Of a stretch of DNA of 64,000 bases, positions 56,281 to 64,000 are shown piece by piece. The notes beneath the pieces are model-generated. The model worked only from the letters and a program-made list of their open reading frames with translations, was not told where the DNA came from and did not search any database. Both the position numbers and the translations under genes were made by a program. Position 1 is the first letter of the stretch. Each line of letters opens with the position of its first letter. Origin of the DNA: Paulownia fortunei (taxonomy: Eukaryota; Streptophyta; Magnoliopsida; Lamiales; Paulowniaceae); NCBI GenBank assembly GCA_019321725.1, contig CM033110.1:7185278-7249277 (forward strand), read 5' to 3'.

Positions 56281-58806
56281 ACTAGCACTTCATTTATGGA
56301 AACTAGAGTTGAGAAAAAGACATCATTAGAAGATTTGTTAAGCACTTTCATTGGCGAAACGAGAGCCTGATTTAATAAGAATGAAGCAAAGATAGCCAAC
56401 ATCGAGACTCAATTGAGGTAGCTAGCTTCAAGTTTAGGAGCTCAAATGAATTCAATAGAAAATCAAATTGGACAGCTTGCAACTGAAATTAATGCTAAAA
56501 AACATAAAGAAAACTTTCCAAGTGAAATGGAAATCAATCCAAGGGAGCATTGCAAAGCCATTCAACAATAACAAATCGAGGAGTGCGAAACTATTGAAAA
56601 GTGCAATGCCATCTTGCAAGAGAAGCCACCTCAAGTGCTAACCAATTCAGGGAGTTTCATTATCCCTTATTCAATTGGAAACTCTACTTGTTAGATAACA
56701 TTATGTGATCTAGATGCAAGCACTAATTTAATTTCATTGTTTAATTTCAGAAAGCATACACTAGATGAAGCAATGCCTACTAGGGTGACTCAAGATATGC
56801 TTGGCAATGGTGACCAATTCTTGTGCCCTACAGATTTTTTCATTTTTAATATGGAAAAAGATAGGTACATCTTTACCATGTTTGGAAGACCATTCGCAGT
56901 AATAGGGGATACACTTATTGATGTCCAAAAGGCTCTTGATGCTACTCTAGATCATCCTCGCCTTGCCTATCTGGAAGGATCACTTGCACTCTTAGAGCAC
57001 ACAAAGATATGGCATGATAAACACTTATTTTTAGATCCAGGATGAGTAAAGAAGATAGTCAGGCTGACGACTATAAGCCAAGCGCTTATTGAGGCAACCC
57101 AAGCCCTTTTTTTCTTTTGCTTTTTAATAATTTCTTAGTTAGTTTTTGAAATATGTTTGCTTTCTAGATTTAGGCATGTTTAACTATTGCATTTCTTTGT
57201 CTATGTTTGTGTTTTTTATTGCTTTAACCCATAAGCTTTCATGCTTTCTTTTCTTGTGTAGGTGGATGTCGACTTGGTGATATGTGTGGATCTCTCATGA
57301 ACTCCAAGTGCATCATTTATTAAAAAGGGGAGTTTCTTATTTCCATCTCTTATGTGCTTTAATTCTTTAAACATTGAGGACAATGTTAATTTTAAAGTTG
57401 GGGATGGGATTTGTATTTTGTGTGTTTGAGCTTTATATGAAAAACTGAGACAAATTTTTCAATTTGTATTACCTATGTTGTGTGATGAATGTCCAAGAGC
57501 AAGCATACTTTGTTAACAAACTTAGTTAAGTTCATGTTTTGTGATTAAATGAATAACTTAATTACTGATTGCCTATGATGATACCTAATTGATATTGTAT
57601 AGAGTCTAGAGGAAAGAAATATTGCTAGTCTTGTGACATGGTGATTCATGTGTGTATATGATCCTTGTCATGAATGATGAATTTTTATTGTGCACATCGT
57701 GTTAAAATCTTTTAAATTACATGCTACTTGGTGTTGGATTTTGCTTCCAATGAGTTGTATTGGTCATTTTGTGGTGTTCTAGAACATGTTGGATTACTCT
57801 TTGAGGCAAAATTCTAGATAACTACAAATTTGGAAATGATTTAGGCCATCTTTGACTCATTTGTGCCATTCAAGCCTACCATGATCACACTTCTATTCAC
57901 TAGTTACCCCTTTGAGTTTCTTTTCAAAGAATGGTATGTGCAAGGCATATGAATGACCACCATTCGACTTCATTTCTTGAAGCTCACTATACCGACCCTT
58001 TATAGCCCGAAAAACCAATGATTGCCCCTAAAAGAGCTTAAAGTATGACATTTTGTGCACAATCTTATCAAGGGATCATATGGAGACATGTTGAGGGCGT
58101 GCCTGAATGTATTTGGGAGTATGAGCAAGGAAAATATGCAAACAAAATAAACCACAACTTATGTTGATGAAAACAAATAAGTTTGGGGGTTGTGAAAGCA
58201 AAAGAATAAGAAATGAAGCCTTGGGATTCATGAAAAAAAGAAGAAAAAAATTGTAAAAAAGAAAATAAAAGAAAAGCATGAATCCTAAAGAAAAAAATTA
58301 GGAAAAAGAAAAGAAAGGAGGAGAGTGAGATTCTATGTGCAATGTTTTATGCTCTCTTATGTTGTTTATCCCTATCTTTCTTTGTAAGCCAATGCCTAGG
58401 CCTTACGTTACAAGCTTATTAAAGTCCTTTTGATCCAAGTTTGCAAGTGTCTATATTAGTGGAGAATTTGTATGAAAAACAAGCCTATGGAACACCTAGA
58501 ACTCCTTTGCTTAGACCATGAGAATCATTGGTTGTGAAATTCATACCTAATATGCATGCATCGAACTTGAGCTTGACACTTCACACATATACATTTTGAA
58601 TTCATGACTAAATTAATGAAGCACAAGTTTTGTAGTGTGATTTGACTAGCTTTGTGACTAACCTTTATATTCATGTGCAATAAAATTTGATGAGGCATTT
58701 GATTTGGTTGATTAAGTTTAGTAATTCATGACCAAAGTATGAGCTTATGATTGTTTGATTTTGACTTTTCCTCGAGGACGAGTAAAAGGTAAAGTTTGGG
58801 GGTATT
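56281..58806 (+). pseudogene. Athila-like element D: gag end, partial protease and 3' region (pol deleted)
   Basis: At 56290-57040 there is a gag C-terminus (RVEKKTSLEDLLSTF, IENQIGQLATEI) and a protease remnant (CDLDASTNLIS, where the catalytic motif has decayed from DLGAS). It jumps straight to the end-of-pol phrase ACGACTATAAGCCAAGCGCT (57066), so RT, RNase H and integrase are deleted. The 3' noncoding region carries GAGGACAATGTTAATTTTA near 57370 and a polypurine tract AAAGTTTGGGGG near 58791-58802. Confidence 0.82.
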
Positions 58807-60345
58807 TGATAAGTTAGATTTAACTAATAATTCATATGCCTTTTTATTAACATTTGGTTTGTTTTCAAGTATTTTTGTAACTTTTTATGTATTTAGTTTG
58901 AAATCTTGTAGGTAATGACAAAACTGAAAGAAAATGGAAAGAAACCAAAAACTTGGTTGAAATGTTGAACAATCTGAATTGTGGTGTAACTGATGATAGT
59001 TTTTGTATTTCAATCATAATTCTTTGCTAAAAACTGATTTTGACTTGATTCTTGAACTAATAGAAAGACAAGAGATATATCTATAACTTCTATGTTTACC
59101 ACAAAATCCAATTCTATCGATATCAATAATAAAATCTGAGTTCAAGAGTCAGCACTGGGCTGCAATTTTCGGCTATGACATATCTTGGTATTTTAGGCAT
59201 AACTATCTCCACGGATGTCATAATTAGTTGATTCAAGTTCCTGTGGAAATCTAAGACATAGAGCAATAATTAAAATCTATTTTAGGTTATAATGTGGTCC
59301 ACAATGGGTTTAAAAAGGCTGAAGACACTCAAGATAGTGTCTAGCTGTGCCAGGCTATCCAGTCAGCGCCTACAGGTTGCCACACGGATAAAAGGGGCAA
59401 AATGGGTTTTTAGCCTTCTTTAGGGCTTCTACCATCTGATTTTAAGGACCCCAAAGAGTTTCTAAAGGTATGATGGATGTGAGGAGTTATTCTTGGATAG
59501 AAGAAGGCTGTTGGACAGTGAGAGCTTGCTACTGGGCAGAGAGCTATTCTTGGAGAGAAAAGTGAGCCATTTTGGAGACAAGGAGAGCTTCAACCATTTC
59601 TTCCATTTCACAAATTGGTGAACAATTTCCATGCTCTTTCTTATGTTTTTCTTGATGTTATTTTCATACATGATGAACTAAACATTTCTTTCTAGAGGAT
59701 GATGTAACCTTATTTGATCGTATATTTTGAATTCCAAATATTATTACTTCAAGTTATTCATCTTTTTTGTGTTATCTTATTTAGTATTGCATCTTGATTA
59801 TTTGGCCATTAATTGAGAGTGTTTGATGTATGAGATTCGATACTCGAGAGAGGGAATATTATACATAATCATAAAGATAACATAACCTAGGAATCATAGA
59901 GTTCAAAAACTTATGAAACCTTTGAAGTTTTGAAGAAGAATTCATTGAACTTTTGTAGAGTTTTACTCTTGAATTTTTATGGAGATATTGAAATTCATAT
60001 TAGAACTCATACTCGAGAGAGGGAATTGATGAGCTTAGGAATTCTTAACTTACATGTGTTGTTGACTTGAATTAGTATGTTTTGGAAGGAAGAACATAGG
60101 TGATACTTAGGTGAGTCATTCCTCTAGAATTTCTTATTCATAAAATGTTTGTTCTATTACTTCTAAGACCTGTAGTTTTATCTTTGTAATTTTATCTTAT
60201 TCTACTTTGTTTAATCATCACTTGATTCTCTAAATAAAATTGAGACTATTTGAACTACAATACTTGTTGTAATTTTTGATTACAATCCTTGTGGATACGA
60301 TATTCAACTCACCATTGTATTAAAACTTGACACCGTACACTTGCG
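58807..60345 (+). repeat. 3' LTR of element D
   Basis: Begins TGATAAGTTAGATT just after the polypurine tract and ends around CTTGACACCGTACACTTGC (60328-60346), the same phrase as the LTR end of element B. A repeated phrase, CTCGAGAGAGGGAATT / TACTCGAGAGAGGGAAT, occurs near 59842 and 60010. No primer-binding site follows. Minus-strand Tat gag begins next. Confidence 0.75.
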
Positions 60346-61737
60346 GTATGCAATATATGTCACGAACAATGAGATATGCCTCTGCTCTTTAGTTTGTTTT
60401 TTGCTCTTATTTTCCACATCTCTATGTTTGCACTTTACTCTTACTCCTTGTAGTGTGGTCTCTTCTATGCGAATGTATTTCTTCGCTCTGGTAAGGAGTT
60501 CCTCTAGTATATTGGGGGGTTTCCCCGTAATAGATTCCTTAAACCTCCCATGATGAAGGTTCTGCTACATGATGCTCGCGAGCAACTCATGGTTGACATG
60601 GGGAATTTTGTGCACAGTCTCCACGAAGCATCTGACGTAGTCCATCAAAGGCTCTCAATCTCTCTGGGTACTTTCAATTGATAGAAAATTGGTGCAAGAA
60701 CCCTGCACCAGCTATTCAAGGCTAGTTATGCTGCTAATAGGTAGTTGGTTGAACCACGATAATGTACTCTTTGAAAGCGTAGTGCAAATGATTTTATAGA
60801 AAATGACGTCACTTAAGTTATACAAGTCCAACTTAGCATAAAACTTGTTAATGTGCTCTTGAGGGTCACTAATTCCGTCATACTCAGTAAGGTTGGCAAC
60901 CTTAACCCTTGCTGGTAGGAACTCAGCTAAGATAGTGGGGGAGAATGGGCTGCGCCTAGATGTTGCTATAAAAAGCGGGAGATGATGCTCCACCTGCACT
61001 CGTAATCCGGCCAGGAAGTTTGATAGCATAGTAGGTGTTGTCTTAGTCTCCCCTTGTCACTTCGAGTTGTCCTCTACGAGGGATGTCCGGCTACTCACGT
61101 CCTTGTGGGTATCAGCCCCTCTACACCTCATCGCTTCATGCCTCTGCTCACTCCTATCGGAAGCAAAGTCTTGGCTTTTATGATATGACTATGAGTTGTC
61201 CTCTGGGAGGGATGCTCGGCTACTTACATCCTCATGGGTATTAGCCCCTCTGCACCTCGTCAATTCACACCTATGCTCAGTTCTATCGAGAGTCGGAGCG
61301 AAGTCTTGGCTTCTGTGAGATAACTGAAGTGGTTCTTGCTCTATGTACTAGTTAGTAGCAAATTGAGCTATTGCTTAAGCTGCAGCTTGGGCTGATGCAT
61401 CCTCGATCATTGTCCTCAGTACCTCTTGGGTTATTTGTAGAATGGCTGGTTGAGCTGGCTGCTCCTGACGCGGTGGTAGATCATGCTGAAGAAGTGGTTC
61501 CCACAACTGGTCTACTCTGTTATTGTCGCCTCTTCTTTCACGAGGTACGTCTTGAGCATTGGGGTCCCTCGCTCTAGTTCTGGTCTGCATCCTCAATGTC
61601 TTGCCAGTGGTTCCTATAGACGGTGCTAAAATGATGTGGTATGGATCCATATCTCCAAACATCAGCTCCTCGCGAGCCTTCGACTCTTAGATGTGTTCTT
61701 ACCTGCAACACACACAAGTCGTTAACGGCGCCAGGAT
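60346..61737 (-). pseudogene. Tat-type Ty3/gypsy gag with primer-binding site, minus strand
   Basis: The minus strand reads as a Tat-lineage gag. The N-terminal part lies at 61662-61375 (QPAILQITQEVL), and the core at 61029-60712 has LPARVKVANLTEYDGISDPQ and LSWFNQLPISSI. A degraded continuation to about 60400 includes HGRFKESI-like and LEELL-like phrases. Stops and shifts break it. The primer-binding site TGGCGCCGTTAACGA lies on the minus strand at 61719-61733. Protease and pol are absent, because the element is cut at the junction with LTR D. Confidence 0.85.
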
Positions 61738-61985
61738 TGTCCCAACAAAAACCCTCCGACACTCAAGTTAGAACTAGAGAGAGAATGATTGTATGAATAC
61801 AAAGAGTTTAGAATTCTCGCAATGTGAATGAATTACCTCTTTCTAAAGGATGAAAGAGCATTTTTAATAACTCCTGATGGGCTCAAGCCCATCAAGCCCG
61901 TAAGGATAGTTCAAATTAAATTGTGTTCTTAATAATTGGGCTTTATTGTGTTGGGCTTGGGTCATGTACCATCAGTGATGATGTT
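61738..61985 (-). repeat. 5' LTR fragment of the Tat-type element
   Basis: Sequence directly preceding the primer-binding site on the minus strand, ending GGGACA next to it. It contains GTCGGAGGGTTTTTGTTGGG (minus strand). The left end of the LTR cannot be identified, and the 61985 limit is arbitrary. Confidence 0.55.
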
Positions 61986-62400
61986 GTTACTAATATTTTG
62001 ATTACATAACCATGAATAATTCCTTCATATGAGCTTCCTTGTTCAAATCAGAAAACTGGAGATGACATATTGATTTTGCATTTTTTTAAGTAGTTGATTG
62101 GCTTGCTAACTAAGCTTGTTTTTGTCAAGCCGATAAAGATTGATCATGATTGATATAAGCCTATTCAGGGGATTATGAGACTGGACAAGCTTTATCTCTT
62201 TCCGTTTCAGACTTCAGATTCTAGAATGCTCTTTGATGAAATTATGGCAGACATATTCCACTTCAATTTATGCACTGGTAACCAGATTTTATCTTTATAT
62301 CTTTTGACATTCACTTGTTGTAAGGGGAGTTAGTAATCCTTATTTAAATTATTTTTGAGATTTCCAAAAATAAAAATAATAATAATATAATTTTTCTAAA
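61986..62400. other. Unassigned sequence
   Basis: No coding potential or repeat signature that I recognise. It may be decayed pol of the Tekay-like element that becomes recognisable further downstream. Confidence 0.35.
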
Positions 62401-62864
62401 AAAAATTCTTAGTAGCTTGACTCGATGATAAATAATTAGAAAATCCCTCGTTTATTTTCCATCTAACCTTGGCTAAGAATTTGGAGTCAAGTATAATGAA
62501 ACATATAGAAGATTCGCCTATTCATCTAAATATTGCCTACATACTTGATCTCCCTGCATCAATAGCTCAAGTGCACAACGTATTTCATATATCTATATTG
62601 AGGAAATATATTGCAAATCCATTTCATATTTTGAATAGTGAATAGAACTGGAAGCAAATTTGAGCTAAGAGGAGAGACCTGTAAAGATTCTTCTATGAGA
62701 GGAAAAACAACTCAGAAATAAAAAAATTTCATTGGTTAAAGTCATGGCAAAACCAGTCAACATGAGAAGCTACTTGGGAAAGGGAAGATGAAATAAGAGC
62801 TAAGTATCTAGAACTCTTTCGGTAAGTAAGTTTCAAGGGTGAAAATTTTATAAGGAGGGGAGGA
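62401..62864 (+). pseudogene. Tekay-like chromovirus integrase C-terminus and polypurine tract
   Basis: The frame around 62590-62640 reads LRKYIANPFHILNSE and at about 62765-62820 reads EATWEREDEIRAKYLELF. Both are typical of the integrase/chromodomain C-terminus of Tekay/Del chromoviruses. Stops interrupt it. It ends with a purine-rich tract AAGGAGGGGAGGA just before the LTR. Confidence 0.82.
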
Positions 62865-64000
62865 TGTAATATCTAAGCCTCAAACTACTCACTTAGCCAA
62901 TATGATTCATATATTATATGTTATTCATATGTTGATTGCATTGATATTAGCATGAAATAATTCATTTCATCCTATAATCCAATTTAATCATTAAATGTCT
63001 AAAACTCTTGTATGGGGTTGGTTGGTGATATTCCATAAACTAAGTAGTCAATTTTACCTTAAGATAAGACGGAAAATTAGGTTGATCAATATATTTAATG
63101 TTCCTGGATTATGTCATAGTTTTGAAAGTGTTAAAAGTGTTACTAGTAAGCTTATAAGATTTGATTTGATTTAATCAAGGTATTTCAAAAGTATAAACTG
63201 GTTAATTTCATACTTGGGAATAGACATGACATGTCATGATTGAAATGTGATACTACAAGCTTCATATGCATGTGAGATTATCAAAGTACAATTTTGACAA
63301 CCATGTATGAATCGAGTGTCAATCGGGTTCAAAATCGAATGAATGGTTAGGAAATAGGGTTGGAAGTATTTATAGAATCATGTGGTGATTAAAATAGGTT
63401 GTAAGTAGATAAATGTACATCTTAAAACATGTGATTTAGGCTTTTAATGTGGGCAAAAAATATGATTTTTACCATCAGTAGCCACCTCAAGCTCTTGCCA
63501 CCTAAGCTTAAGCACCTCATGCTACCACCTCAAGCTTTTCTTCACTCTTAAGCACTAACTCACGACTCATAACCATTTCTGAGTCATTTCACCTTCCAAA
63601 CACCTACCTTAAGCCCTCCAGGTTGTTCCTAGGTGATTTCAATTGAAAGGAAGCAAAGTGAAGTTGTAACTGCCAAGTTAAAGCTGAATTTGTGCATAGG
63701 TGAGGTTCACTCACGGTTTTGACATTAATTTAGATATTATTTGAAGGTTTTATGATTTCTAAAGATTATATTCTTCTTTCTAATCATGTTAGGGTGTCAC
63801 TGGTGATTGTATTATTCACAAAACACGGATTTTTTGTTGCAAAGTCTTAGTATGAGTCACTAAAGGCATAAACTGTGTAGTTGCTGATTTTGATATTTTA
63901 AACTTTACAAAAATGAGTAATACCTTCAGCAAAACCTATATTTTCACCATGGATGTGTTTATATATGAGTCTAGGTTATGGATATAAGTTTGGAAAGGTT
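62865..64000 (+). repeat. 3' LTR of the Tekay-like element, continuing past the window
   Basis: Starts TGTAATATCTAAGCC after the polypurine tract. It is the same family as the solo LTR at 44524-47404 in the opposite orientation, sharing AAAAGTGTTACTAGTAA near 63133 and TTTCAAAAGTATA near 63182. If it has the same length as the solo LTR it would extend about 1.7 kb beyond the window. Confidence 0.85.

Overview
This is a stretch of AT-rich, repeat-dominated nuclear DNA from a flowering plant. The evidence for that is a spliced mitochondrial COX11 gene with plant-like introns, remains of an SR45a-type splicing-factor gene, a LOG-type cytokinin-activation gene copy, and plant transposon families (Athila/Tat-like, Tekay-like and Ty1/copia LTR retrotransposons, a Helitron, Stowaway, PIF/Harbinger-like and hAT-like elements). 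All calls were made by reading the sequence. No database search was run, so lineage names are family-level recognitions.

Layout: 1-4950 is the 3' half of a decayed Ty3/gypsy element (A: pol, polypurine tract, LTR). It abuts a decayed Ty1/copia element (4960-12064). That copia element contains a LINE fragment, and its LTR holds a hAT-like element with an 8-bp target duplication and an internal tRNA-Ile-like sequence. A second copia-type LTR lies in the opposite orientation (12065-13320). The intron-containing SR45a-like pseudogene follows (13418-14615). It is cut off by a second Athila-like element (B, 14690-18200). After unassigned, probably LTR-derived DNA comes a second copia element (20440-23915), which lacks its reverse transcriptase and ends at a 100-N assembly gap. 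Beyond the gap is a decayed Helitron helicase with a recognisable 3' end (24400-26548).

The only clearly intact host gene is COX11 on the minus strand (28848-37973). It has seven coding exons and encodes 274 residues. One of its introns is about 7.2 kb and contains a TRIM-like element, an LTR-like fragment and a Stowaway MITE.

From 41576 to 55500 lies the best-preserved retrotransposon (C). It has a 5' LTR, a tRNA-Asp-type primer-binding site, gag, protease, RT/RNase H and integrase, and a truncated 3' LTR. Its gag is split by a 2.88-kb solo LTR with a perfect 5-bp target duplication. Between integrase and the 3' LTR it carries an accessory ORF with a Cys cluster that I do not recognise, followed by an intronless, nearly full-length LOG-like gene copy. 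This cargo is the most interesting part of the window. The tail (55501-64000) is a patchwork: an internally deleted Athila-like element (D) with LTR, a minus-strand Tat-type gag with its primer-binding site, and the 3' end of a Tekay-like element whose LTR belongs to the same family as the solo LTR inside element C.

Most genes here are dead mobile-element genes. In element C, nearly all premature stops are what C-to-T or G-to-A changes in Gln and Trp codons would produce, consistent with decay of methylated, silenced DNA.
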